A stretch of DNA of 64,000 nt from Pseudoalteromonas piscicida (lineage in GTDB: Bacteria; Pseudomonadota; Gammaproteobacteria; Enterobacterales; Alteromonadaceae). The position numbers and the translations under genes are program-made. Shown in pieces: positions 46,342-55,025 of the stretch; position 1 is the stretch's first letter, and every line of letters starts with the position of its first letter. Location: positions 1,466,501-1,530,500 of the forward strand of contig NZ_CP011924.1 in NCBI RefSeq assembly GCF_000238315.3, in the 5' to 3' direction. The notes below the pieces were generated by a model. The model was not told the origin of the DNA. It saw only the letters and a list, made by a program, of their open reading frames with translations, and did not search any database.

Positions 46342-47985
46342 ATGTTTAAATTTTTAAAACATATCTCTCCATCAGGCTATACCAGCCTGATGGTTCTCGC
46401 CACACTTTATTGTACCTTTGCTTTTAATAGCCTATTTTTTATCAAAGTATTTAATGTTTCCACAATACAGGACTGGTCCGATTGGCTATTTTTAGCGTCT
46501 GTCCCTATTCTTTTGTTTTTCCTGACACTGTTACTATTTAGTTGGTTTTCTTTAATCACCTTCGTACGGCCTTTTTTATTTATCACCATTGTGCTATCCA
46601 GTATTTTGCTATACGCATCAATAAACTACGGCGTCATATTTGATAAAAGCATGATGCAAAACGTTATTGAAACAGACACGGGGGAAGCATTTTCATATTT
46701 AAATATAAACCTAGTTCTTTTCGTACTAACTTTGGGTTTAATTCCTGCTTATTTAATGACAAAAAACAAAATAAGGCAGCCACTCAAGCAAAGACTAAAA
46801 TCCTTTATTCTCATTAACTTTGTTTCAATTACCTTCATCTCTTTGATAGCATTTAGCTTTTATCAAAACTATGCCTCCGTTGGTAGAAACAACAAAGAAG
46901 TCGCAAGCTATATCACGCCATTTTCATTTTATATTGCAGGATATAAATACCTGAGAGATAACTATTTTTATCCTCCATTACCATTTCGATTACTAGATAA
47001 AACACCTGCTTTAGCTTCCAAGTCAGGTGCGAATATTACCGTTGTTGTTGTTGGTGAAACTGCACGTGCAAGCAACTTTTCATATGGAGGCTATAAAATA
47101 GATACTAACGAATACACTAAACAGGACGGCATCAAATATTTCAGTAACATGTCATCTTGTGGCACAGCGACAGCAATTTCAGTACCCTGTATGTTTTCAC
47201 GGCTAGATAGAGCAGGTTACAATAGCCGTCTTGCTCAGAGCCAAGATAACGTGCTTGATGTGATCCACAGAGCTGGCGCCGAAGTGTTTTGGATAGACAA
47301 TAATAGTAGTTGTAAAGGTGTATGTAATCGGGTTGAGAATTATCGAATTGATACTAACAAGGATAACCCGCTGTGCGACGGTAAGTATTGCTTTGATGAG
47401 GTACTAATCCCATCACTCATGAATACCATAAACAACGCGCAAACAAGCAATATTGTTGTTGTCTTACATATGATTGGCTCGCATGGCCCAACTTATTATC
47501 GCCGTTACCCTAAAACACAGCAAAAATTCCTCCCAGATTGCCAACGCAGCGATATCCAAAATTGTACGCCTCAAGAATTAGTGAACACCTATGACAATAC
47601 CATCGCTTATACAGATTTAGTGTTGCACAAAATCATTACACAACTGTCTTCGTTAGACGCAGAAACTGTCAACATGCTCTATGTTTCCGATCATGGCGAA
47701 TCACTTGGTGAAACCGGATTATATTTACATGGCTTTCCATATCGTCTAGCGCCTAAAGAGTAAACTCAAATCCCGATGATTTACTGGAGTAATCGGCTAA
47801 CAAATAAAAACTATAGTGGTTGCATTGACGCTGTAAAACAGCAACCCCTTTCTCATGACAATATCTACGATACGTTACTTGGCTTAACGCAAGTTAAGTC
47901 GAAAACCTATCAGTCCAAAAAAGACATATTCGCAACCTGTCGAACTCAATTACTCGCAACTAATGGAGAAACTAATGCATTTTGA
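46342..47985 (+). pseudogene. eptA: Phosphoethanolamine-lipid A transferase with in-frame TAA
   Basis: From ATG 46342 (AGGAG six bases upstream) the frame gives 473 residues, then TAA at 47761, and continues in the same frame to 47985. Without the stop the protein would be 547 residues, the usual EptA length. It has five N-terminal helices, the nucleophile Thr in GETARA, SHGPTYYRRYP, the metal pair in SDHGESLGE and the LHGFPY motif. At the stop the family reads APKEQTxxPM; here it is APKE, stop, TQIPM, so CAA became TAA. The lost C-terminal 74 residues include part of the catalytic fold. dgkA follows and overlaps. Confidence 0.85.
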
Positions 47986-48354
47986 TAACACCAATAAGCC
48001 AACTGGAGCAAAACGACTATTGCTGGCGCTTGGACACTCATTTAGAGCGTTTAATTGGCTCACAAAAAATGAATCCGCCTTTCGGCAAGAGCTTATTCTA
48101 TTGCTGGTAACCATCATTTTGCTATTTACACTTGAACTTTCACTCTATGAGCGCGTTATGTTGTTTTGTGCAACGCTGTTTGTGATGTTTGCAGAGATAG
48201 TGAATACCGCTATTGAAGCGACAATTGACAGAGCCGGTTTAGAGATCCATCCACTGTCGGGGCTTGCCAGGATTTGGGCTCGGCTGGCGTGTTGATCGCA
48301 CTTATCGTTTTTATCTGTATCTGGGGCAGCTGTTTATATCAAAACCTCTACTAG
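47975..48354 (+). pseudogene. dgkA: Diacylglycerol kinase with one-base frameshift
   Basis: ATG 47975 has GGAG six bases upstream, inside the end of eptA. The normal frame yields the first two helices with the catalytic-site residues SAFRQE and EIVNTAIEATIDRAG, then goes wrong after EIHPLSGLAR and stops at 48293. From 48271 the next frame reads DLGSAGVLIALIVFICIWG and ends at TAG 48352, exactly the missing third helix of DgkA. One base was lost near 48268-48271 (an ancestral GCCAAGGAT would restore it). DgkA recycles the diacylglycerol released by EptA, so the pair forms a functional unit. Confidence 0.85.
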
Positions 48355-48370
48355 CAAGTAATGGCCAATC

Positions 48371-48408
48371 AAGCTTATGTTTGGATGAGAGAAGCCAAAC
48401 ATAAGCTT
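48371..48408. terminator. Long hairpin between convergent dgkA and rhlE
   Basis: Perfect 14-bp stem AAGCTTATGTTTGG/CCAAACATAAGCTT with a 10-base loop. No strong T run on either side, so it may be a weak bidirectional terminator or an RNA 3'-end stabiliser. Confidence 0.6.
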
Positions 48409-48421
48409 TAGCGCTAACCCA

Positions 48422-49657
48422 TTACTTCCTTCTACGTTTGGTTCTTGTTCCTAAAATCCGCTTTTTATCCCTTTGTTTTTTAGATTTTCCCGTATTGCGG
48501 CGATTATCTTTAGCTTCTCGTGTTAAATCAGGCTCATAGCCCGGCAGCCACTGTGGGGCAAAGCGCTCATCAAGAAAGATCTCGATTTCTTCTAATAACC
48601 ACTGCTCATCAATACTCACAAGCGAAATGGCTTGGCCGTTTTGTCCAGCGCGACCACTACGGCCGATACGGTGCACATAGTCTTCAGCAACATAGGGTAA
48701 CTCAGCATTGAAGACATAGTTTAGCGAGTCAATGTCAATGCCATGAGCTGCTACATCCGTTGCGACCAAGACGCGAATTTCACCTGATTTGAATTGAGAT
48801 AGCGCTTTGTCACGCGCGCCTTGAGACTTATCACCGTGGATCGCTGCAGTTTTAAGTCCATCCTTATTCAATTCTTTTGCGTAGCTATCAGCACTATTCT
48901 TTGTGCGAGTAAACACCAGTACCTGATGCCAATTATTTTTGCCAATCAAGTGGGAGATCAATTCACGTTTGCGATCTTCGTCTACCGAATAGAAAGTTTG
49001 CGTAACTGTACTTGCGGTGCTGTTCTGGGATTCAACACCTACTCGCTTAGGGTCGTTCAACCAAGGCTTTACTTGGGATAACACAGCATCGTCAACCGTA
49101 GCTGAAAATAGCAACGTTTGACGCTTAAGCGGCATAGTACGCATGATCCGCTTAATTTCCCCCATAAACCCCATATCTAACATGCGATCAGCTTCATCGA
49201 AGACCAGGTGTTGAATATTTTTGAGTGTTAATGTGCCTTTGATTAGGTGATCAAGTAAACGCCCAGGTGTCGCCACCACTACGTCTACACCCGCTCTTAA
49301 GCGCTTTTCTTGCGGGCCAATATTTGCACCGCCATATAAGCACACGACATTTAAGCTGGTGTTCACTACTAACTTTTCAGTATGCTCTGCAACCTGTTGT
49401 GCCAGCTCACGAGTCGGCGTTAGTATCAATGCCCTAACCGATTTCTCACCTTGCGTGCCGCCCATCAGCATGGAGTGCAAAATCGGCAGCATGAAGGCAG
49501 CAGTCTTACCGGTTCCAGTTTGGGCACTTGCAATTAAATCAAAACCACTGAGCAGAAGTGGAATACTCTTTTCTTGGATTGGTGTTGGTGACTCAAACCC
49601 AAGCTCAGTAATTGCGCTTAGTAGTTCGGGGTGAAGTTGTAGCTCGCTAAATGTCAT
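48422..49657 (-). CDS. rhlE: DEAD-box ATP-dependent RNA helicase, RhlE-like
   Basis: 411 residues. Q motif near 20 (FESPTPIQEKSIP), Walker A AQTGTGKT near 45, DEAD box VFDEADRMLDMGF near 150, SAT near 182, and the C-terminal helicase half with ARGxG-type AAHGIDID and HRIGRSGRAG. A short basic tail ends KTRKRRRK-like (lysine/arginine rich). It unwinds RNA duplexes in ribosome assembly or cold adaptation. Stands alone. Confidence 0.92.
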   Translation of the reverse strand: MTFSELQLHPELLSAITELGFESPTPIQEKSIPLLLSGFDLIASAQTGTGKTAAFMLPILHSMLMGGTQGEKSVRALILTPTRELAQQVAEHTEKLVVNTSLNVVCLYGGANIGPQEKRLRAGVDVVVATPGRLLDHLIKGTLTLKNIQHLVFDEADRMLDMGFMGEIKRIMRTMPLKRQTLLFSATVDDAVLSQVKPWLNDPKRVGVESQNSTASTVTQTFYSVDEDRKRELISHLIGKNNWHQVLVFTRTKNSADSYAKELNKDGLKTAAIHGDKSQGARDKALSQFKSGEIRVLVATDVAAHGIDIDSLNYVFNAELPYVAEDYVHRIGRSGRAGQNGQAISLVSIDEQWLLEEIEIFLDERFAPQWLPGYEPDLTREAKDNRRNTGKSKKQRDKKRILGTRTKRRRK

Positions 49658-49819
49658 TGGAGATCAGTGTCTATTACCAAAATTGTGCGGATTATAGCAA
49701 ATAATTATCTAAGCACTGTAATGTTCTAATACTGATTTTTATTTAGCCAGAACAACTTCTCAGATAAGATTAATCACGCTAACGCAAAATGCTCAAAAGT
49801 GATAAATAAGGAGATGTAC

Positions 49820-50104
49820 ATGTCACAAAAGCAATTGAAACTTTTAGCGGTGAGCCTAGGATTTCTCGCCATTGCGCCTTTATTTGGTTTACTTATTGCT
49901 GAACTTAGTGTTGCAGTATTAGATTGTCGGGTTGCAGAAAGTGGTCATTCTGATTGTGTTATCGGCGGTATCGATATTGGCATGCTACTGGCCATTTTAT
50001 ACACAGGTGGTTGGGTAAGTATGATTTCTATCCCTGTGGCAGGCTTGGCGGCTTTGGTCTGTTACGCAAAATACCGAAATGCAAACCTAAATAAAAACCA
50101 ATAA
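49820..50104 (+). CDS. Small two-helix membrane protein, unknown
   Basis: 94 residues from ATG 49820, which has AAGGAG six bases upstream; a GTG at 49799 is less likely. Two membrane segments (about 7-29 and 48-72) with two cysteines in the loop between (LDCRVAESGHSDCVIGG), which may form a disulfide. No family recognised. Confidence 0.65.
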   Translation: MSQKQLKLLAVSLGFLAIAPLFGLLIAELSVAVLDCRVAESGHSDCVIGGIDIGMLLAILYTGGWVSMISIPVAGLAALVCYAKYRNANLNKNQ

Positions 50105-50107
50105 AAA

Positions 50108-50124
50108 AGGGGCTAAATGCCCCT
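50108..50124. terminator. Bidirectional terminator
   Basis: 6-bp stem AGGGGC/GCCCCT with loop TAAAT. A strong T run follows on the minus strand (for the DUF3718 gene) and a weaker CTTCTC on the plus strand. Confidence 0.8.
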
Positions 50125-50145
50125 CTTCTCTTCACATCAATTTGA

Positions 50146-50580
50146 TTAAATTGCTGCGTTTCTGAATTCTTTAACAAATTGCTTAACAGGCATATCATTA
50201 CAACGTAAGTTGCGAACCTGTTGGTTGTTCAAACGTAAGTGATTAACGCCGTGACGTACTGCATCTAAACATAGCTCAGTTGCGGTATCTGTTTTTTCAG
50301 CGATTAGCTCAACTTTCTTTTCTTGCTTTTGCGAGCGCTTTGCCGCTTTTGCAAACTCACGAATATCTTCACCATTACAGTGGATGCTTGGTGAGAAGCG
50401 AGAAATAAATAGGCCTAGTGATGCAGCTTCTTTACGTGCTGCACTGAAACCTTGCTCTGCTGCAACAGCACATACTTTCGTCGCTGGTGATGCGTCAGCT
50501 TGAGTGAACTCAACCTGTGAAGCGAAAGCCGTTGTAGAAACCAAAGAAACAAGACCAAAGAAAGAGAGAGATTTAAGCAT
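50146..50580 (-). CDS. Exported DUF3718 family protein, internally duplicated
   Basis: 144 residues from ATG 50580, preceded by GGGG at six bases. Signal peptide (ends TAFAS near residue 20). The mature protein consists of two similar units, each with a pair of cysteines and a helical tail: ATKVCAVAAEQG...IHCNGEDIREFAK and ATELCLDAVRHG...LRCNDMPVKQFVK. A lysine/glutamate-rich linker joins them. This is the DUF3718 repeat. Function unknown. Confidence 0.8.
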   Translation of the reverse strand: MLKSLSFFGLVSLVSTTAFASQVEFTQADASPATKVCAVAAEQGFSAARKEAASLGLFISRFSPSIHCNGEDIREFAKAAKRSQKQEKKVELIAEKTDTATELCLDAVRHGVNHLRLNNQQVRNLRCNDMPVKQFVKEFRNAAI

Positions 50581-50845
50581 AATATACCCCAATTGAACGA
50601 TTCGGCGCGGATTATAATTACAACGATGAATAAGTAAACAGCTAAATCATGCAATTTTGGTTATTTAATGATCTATTTACACTAAGCTAAAATCCTCGTT
50701 ATCATCTCGCTAAACTTGTGCAAAATTTAACAACTGCCACCATGCTTCTCAGCTGACTAAATAAGTAATTTCACCCAAGCGCTGACCCTCTCGTTTTTAA
50801 GTGATAAACTTTGCCAAATAACAGCAAGAATCTAAAGAGCGCGCT

Positions 50846-51655
50846 ATGAAAATTGTTTCGTTTAATATAAACGGCCTCAGAGCTAGACTGCATCAATTAC
50901 AGGCATTGATTGAAAAACACCAACCTGATGTCATTGGACTGCAAGAAATTAAAGTCCATGACGAAGCTTTTCCTATCGACGATGTAGAAGCACTTGGCTA
51001 CCATGTTTACTTCCATGGTCAAAAGGCGCATTACGGTGTGGCACTACTCTCCAAGAAACCTGCAAAAGCTATCCAAAAAGGCTTCGCTACGGATACTGAA
51101 GAGTCACAACGTCGCATGATCAGCGGTACGTTTGAAAGTGATTCAGGTAACGAAGTTACCGTTATGAATGGTTACTTCCCTCAAGGTGATAACATCAGCC
51201 ATGAAACTAAATTTCCGTATAAAAGACAATTTTATGCAGATCTCATGACCCACTTGAATGATTTTGCCGATCCTCAATCTAACCTTGTTGTCATGGGCGA
51301 TATTAATATTTCTCCACTGGATGCGGATATTGGTATTGGTGAGCAAAACCGCAAGCGTTGGTTAAAGACGGGTAAGTGCTCGTTCCAACCAGAAGAGCGC
51401 GAGTGGTTAAAAACACTGCTAGATTGGGGCTTTAAAGATACATTTAGAGTGCTGACACCTGATGCAACCGAAAAGTATTCGTGGTTTGACTACCGCTCAA
51501 AAGGGTTTGATGATAACCGTGGTCTACGCATAGATGTGGTTTTAGCAACCGCGCCATTAACTGCGAAATGTATCGAAAGTGACATAGATTACGAATTGAG
51601 AGGAATTGATAAGCCCTCAGATCACGCACCAATTTGGGCAACTTTCGACATTTAA
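50846..51655 (+). CDS. xthA: Exodeoxyribonuclease III
   Basis: 269 residues, usual length. AP endonuclease and 3'-to-5' exonuclease in base-excision repair. Metal-binding Glu in [11 protein letters not shown] (near 37), catalytic residues in [14 protein letters not shown] (near 150) and the C-terminal [11 protein letters not shown] with the catalytic His. Stands alone upstream of a small membrane gene. Confidence 0.96.
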   Translation: MKIVSFNINGLRARLHQLQALIEKHQPDVIGLQEIKVHDEAFPIDDVEALGYHVYFHGQKAHYGVALLSKKPAKAIQKGFATDTEESQRRMISGTFESDSGNEVTVMNGYFPQGDNISHETKFPYKRQFYADLMTHLNDFADPQSNLVVMGDINISPLDADIGIGEQNRKRWLKTGKCSFQPEEREWLKTLLDWGFKDTFRVLTPDATEKYSWFDYRSKGFDDNRGLRIDVVLATAPLTAKCIESDIDYELRGIDKPSDHAPIWATFDI

Positions 51656-51736
51656 TCGTCTGCTTTTTCCGCCGAGACTGTGAATACAGTGCTCGGCATA
51701 GAGCAAAATCACCAAATTTAAAAACTGGATAGAAAC

Positions 51737-52360
51737 GTGACGTTTATCGCTGCCCTTGGGTTATTTTTACTCAGTTTTCATCGCAAAGAATACCAGCAAT
51801 TACTACAAGTACCAGCCAGACAAACCGGCGTATTAAGTTGTGCGGTTGTCCTCACGTTACTGTGGCAAATAAAGGCAGGTATTTTACCTGAACTGAACAT
51901 TCATATTCTTGGAATAACCGCAGTAACGTTAATTTTAGGTTGGCGGCTGGGTGCGTTGAGTGCAACTTTGGCATGCCTCGTCCATAGTTACTTTAGTACT
52001 TTTACCTTGGTGGAGTTTGGTAATTTTTGGCTGTTTACTGCACTGTTCCCTGTCTACTTAAGCTATGGACTCTTTGCCCTTTGCTATCATCATTTACCGC
52101 GGCACTTTTTCGTTTATATTTTTGTTTGTGCATTTATTTTCGCAGGTACGGTTGGCTGTTTAAAGATACTTCTAAGCGCATTCTATTATTATGCAATCGA
52201 TGCCTATACTTGGTATCAGTTAGCAGACAATTATCTCCATTTTGCCGTAATAATGTGGTTCCCTGAAGCCATGTTAAATGGCATGGCTATCACCTTACTC
52301 ATTACATATCGCCCACATTGGGTAAAAACTTTTTTTGATAGGGAATACTTAGACAAATGA
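51737..52360 (+). CDS. CbiM-like energy-coupling-factor permease homologue
   Basis: 207 residues, about six membrane helices, starting at GTG. The segment GILPELNIHILGITAVTLILGWRLG and the NFWLFTALFPVYLSY helix resemble the CbiM-like membrane family linked to nickel/cobalt uptake, but the metal-binding N-terminal His pattern of CbiM (MHIxxG) is absent and no CbiN/Q/O genes are nearby. A true transport role is therefore doubtful. It overlaps rlmA by four bases (ATGA) and is co-transcribed with it. Confidence 0.65.
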   Translation: MTFIAALGLFLLSFHRKEYQQLLQVPARQTGVLSCAVVLTLLWQIKAGILPELNIHILGITAVTLILGWRLGALSATLACLVHSYFSTFTLVEFGNFWLFTALFPVYLSYGLFALCYHHLPRHFFVYIFVCAFIFAGTVGCLKILLSAFYYYAIDAYTWYQLADNYLHFAVIMWFPEAMLNGMAITLLITYRPHWVKTFFDREYLDK

Positions 52361-53157
52361 TCTCCCACTACCGCTGTCCACTGTGTAAACTGCCATTATA
52401 TCAAGGCGGTGCAAGCTACAGCTGCAATAATAATCATCAATTTGATATTGCCAAAGAAGGCTATGTCAACTTACTACCCGTGCAAAATAAAAAATCAAAA
52501 CAGCCGGGCGACAACCAAGAAATGGTTGCGGCGCGTCGGGCATTCTTCGAAACCGATCATTATCACTTTCTACGTGATAGACTTGCACAAATCGTCTCTG
52601 AAAAAGCGCCGACTACCCTGCTGGACTTAGGATGTGGTGAAGGCTTTTACACCCATGAAATCGCAAATCGCTGCGAGAATGCCAAAGTCTACGGGGTCGA
52701 TATCGCAAAGCCTGCTGTCCGTTATGCAGCTAAACGCTATCCTCAAGTAGAGTTTAGCGTAGCCTCCATCAAAGAGGCTCCTTTTGAAAATGAATTTGCA
52801 GATGTGATTGTGAGTATTTTTGCGCCAGTGTTCGCCGAGGAACTCGCTCGCCTGTGCAAACCATCAGGCAGTTTGTATGTCATCTCACCTGGTGAACACC
52901 ATCTATTCGAACTCAAGTCTCTGATTTATGACAATGTAAAACTACACAAGGCACCAGAAACACCACAAGGGTTTGAATTGGTTGAACGGACTAAATTGCA
53001 ACAAACACACAGAATGGAATTTGAGTGTGTTGAACACTTAATCATGATGACGCCATTTGCATGGAAATTTAAGCAACAACACATGGATAGATTACAAAAG
53101 ATGGACCATATCGAAATCACGCTCTCGTTTTTGATAAACCAATATCAGCGCAAGTAA
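52357..53157 (+). CDS. rlmA: 23S rRNA (guanine-745-N1)-methyltransferase
   Basis: 266 residues. N-terminal zinc ribbon with C7, C10, C23 and H27 (CPLCKLP...YSCNNNHQFDIAKEGYVNLL), then a class I methyltransferase fold with the AdoMet motif LLDLGCGEGFYTHEIA near 88. This arrangement is typical of RlmA, which methylates G745 of 23S rRNA. The start overlaps the stop of the upstream membrane gene. Confidence 0.94.
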   Translation: MISHYRCPLCKLPLYQGGASYSCNNNHQFDIAKEGYVNLLPVQNKKSKQPGDNQEMVAARRAFFETDHYHFLRDRLAQIVSEKAPTTLLDLGCGEGFYTHEIANRCENAKVYGVDIAKPAVRYAAKRYPQVEFSVASIKEAPFENEFADVIVSIFAPVFAEELARLCKPSGSLYVISPGEHHLFELKSLIYDNVKLHKAPETPQGFELVERTKLQQTHRMEFECVEHLIMMTPFAWKFKQQHMDRLQKMDHIEITLSFLINQYQRK

Positions 53158-53190
53158 CCCAACATCAGATCACCAATTATGAGCAAATCG

Positions 53191-53213
53191 CTGCCTACTT
53201 GCTTGGTAGGCAG
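53191..53213. terminator. Hairpin between convergent rlmA and yfbV
   Basis: Perfect 8-bp stem CTGCCTAC/GTAGGCAG with a 7-base loop TTGCTTG; no clear T run follows on either strand. Confidence 0.55.
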
Positions 53214-53224
53214 GCAAACAGGAA

Positions 53225-53671
53225 TTACAGATTTTCTTGCGTAAACGCTTTGTCCATTTTATCGAACATATCTTTTAGCAACCGCGCTAAATCTCTGTAT
53301 CTAGGCTTTCTTGAAGACATGGGCGAATCATAGCCGTTGGCAACCATCTTCTGATGCAGTTCTGTATACCAAGAATACAAAGCCGGATTTAACGGCGTTT
53401 CAGCTCTTTTACCAAGCCATAATAACCCTTGGACAGGAAGCGATAAAAAGAATAAAGCAATCGCAATGGTTTGCGGAAAATATTGAAAACCCAATTGGCT
53501 GGTCTGCAAAAACAGAGTAAACACCGCCAGCATAGGCATTGTATTTAAAGCAAGTTCTGTCGCCTTGATCACCCTAAATTCAGGGAACAACGGTGCTAGC
53601 TCCTTGCGCATAGGCCACTCTTTCGAGTATTGACGTCCAAGTTGCACTTGCGAAATAAGACTTTTTTGCAT
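53225..53671 (-). CDS. yfbV: Terminus macrodomain insulation protein YfbV
   Basis: 148 residues from the second of two adjacent ATGs (AGGAG at five bases; the first ATG at 53674 is only two bases from it). UPF0208 family: the QLGRQYSKEWPMRKELAPLFPEFRVI start and two membrane helices (about 44-64 and 70-92) match E. coli YfbV, which limits spreading of Ter macrodomain organisation. It is divergent from ackA, the usual arrangement in gammaproteobacteria. Confidence 0.92.
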   Translation of the reverse strand: MQKSLISQVQLGRQYSKEWPMRKELAPLFPEFRVIKATELALNTMPMLAVFTLFLQTSQLGFQYFPQTIAIALFFLSLPVQGLLWLGKRAETPLNPALYSWYTELHQKMVANGYDSPMSSRKPRYRDLARLLKDMFDKMDKAFTQENL

Positions 53672-53823
53672 CATAACTCCTAGGTGCTAACTTTTATATA
53701 AAAAATGAGGTAAAATCGACGTCTTTACTGTCAACTATACCTTAGTCTAAATGCGTAGCTTATATGCGCTATAGCTTTAAGCTTAATACGCAATAACTGT
53801 TATTGTCAAAACGGAAAGTCATT

Positions 53824-55023
53824 ATGTCATCTCAGCATGTTTTGGTTCTTAATTGTGGAAGCTCCAGTCTTAAGTTTGCAATCATCGATAACGCAACGGG
53901 AGAGGAGATATTATCAGGTCTGGCTGAACGCCTAGCTGAACAATCACCACAAATTAAATATAAGTTCCAAGGCAACAAGGAAATCGTGCCCCTAAATAGT
54001 GGTGATGCGCACCAAGTTGCGATCACAACGCTTGTAAAACTTATCAAAGATCTCGCGTTAGACGCAAATCTTGTTGCTGTCGGCCACCGCGTGGTACACG
54101 GCGGTGAGCGCTTTACACAATCTGTCATTATCGATGACTCCGTTATAAATGCTATCCAAGAAACGGCTAGTCTGGCGCCTTTACATAATCCAGCTAACCT
54201 ACTTGGGATCCGCGCAGCCCAAGCCGCATTCGCGCATCTACCGCAAATTGCTGTCTTTGATACGGCTTTCCATCAAAGTATGGATCAAACAGCTTACCTT
54301 TATGCCCTACCTTATTCACTATATCGTGAACATGGTGTTAGACGTTACGGTTTCCACGGCACCAGCCATGCTTATGTATCGGCGCAAGCCATCGAGATTT
54401 TAGGCTTAGAAGATAAGCCATCTCGTATTATTACCGCACACTTAGGCAATGGTTGTTCCGTTACCGCGATTAAAGACGGTAAATCGGTGGACACCAGCAT
54501 GGGCTTAACACCATTAGAGGGGCTAGTGATGGGCACCCGAAGTGGTGATATTGATCCGGGCTTGTTCTCGTTTTTAGTTAATCACCTTAACTATTCAACA
54601 CAGCAAATTGACACTTTGTTGAATAAACAAAGTGGCCTTTTAGGTATTAGTGAGCTTTCTAACGATTGCCGAACTATCGAAGAAGCTGCGCAGGAAAACC
54701 ACCCTCAAGCAACACTGGCGCTTGATATTTTCTGTTATCGTTTAACCAAACAAATTGCTAGCTTCTTGGTACCACTAAACGGTTTAGATGCACTTGTATT
54801 CACTGGCGGAATTGGCGAAAACTCTGACGTTATCCGTGAAAAAGTAGTGAACCAACTTAACTTCCTTGGCATGCACATCAATAAAGAGCGTAACCTCAAC
54901 GCACGCTTCGGTAACCAAGGGGTGATCACTGATGAGTCTCACTCCCCTGTCGCTATGGTCATCCCAACCAACGAAGAATGGGTGATTGCCAACGATGCAG
55001 CCACGCTTGCTAAAGGAGTGTAA
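53824..55023 (+). CDS. ackA: Acetate kinase
   Basis: 399 residues. Converts acetyl phosphate and ADP to acetate and ATP. Signature [12 protein letters not shown] at the N-terminus, VGHRVVHGG near 88, and the active-site region [12 protein letters not shown] and [11 protein letters not shown]. The start at 53824 matches the family; an in-frame upstream codon at 53803 would add 7 residues. First gene of ackA-pta: pta starts at or two bases after its stop. Confidence 0.97.
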   Translation: MSSQHVLVLNCGSSSLKFAIIDNATGEEILSGLAERLAEQSPQIKYKFQGNKEIVPLNSGDAHQVAITTLVKLIKDLALDANLVAVGHRVVHGGERFTQSVIIDDSVINAIQETASLAPLHNPANLLGIRAAQAAFAHLPQIAVFDTAFHQSMDQTAYLYALPYSLYREHGVRRYGFHGTSHAYVSAQAIEILGLEDKPSRIITAHLGNGCSVTAIKDGKSVDTSMGLTPLEGLVMGTRSGDIDPGLFSFLVNHLNYSTQQIDTLLNKQSGLLGISELSNDCRTIEEAAQENHPQATLALDIFCYRLTKQIASFLVPLNGLDALVFTGGIGENSDVIREKVVNQLNFLGMHINKERNLNARFGNQGVITDESHSPVAMVIPTNEEWVIANDAATLAKGV

Positions 55024-55025
55024 TG

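Noticed and set aside
24068..47985. TAA read as a sense codon (ochre suppression) in this organism, since two genes have in-frame TAA
   Set aside because: Most genes in the window end in TAA at the expected length, and other broken genes here have frameshifts, so recoding is not needed.
51737..52360. A cobalt/nickel ECF transporter
   Set aside because: Only a CbiM-like membrane gene is present; the metal-binding N-terminus and the other subunits are missing.
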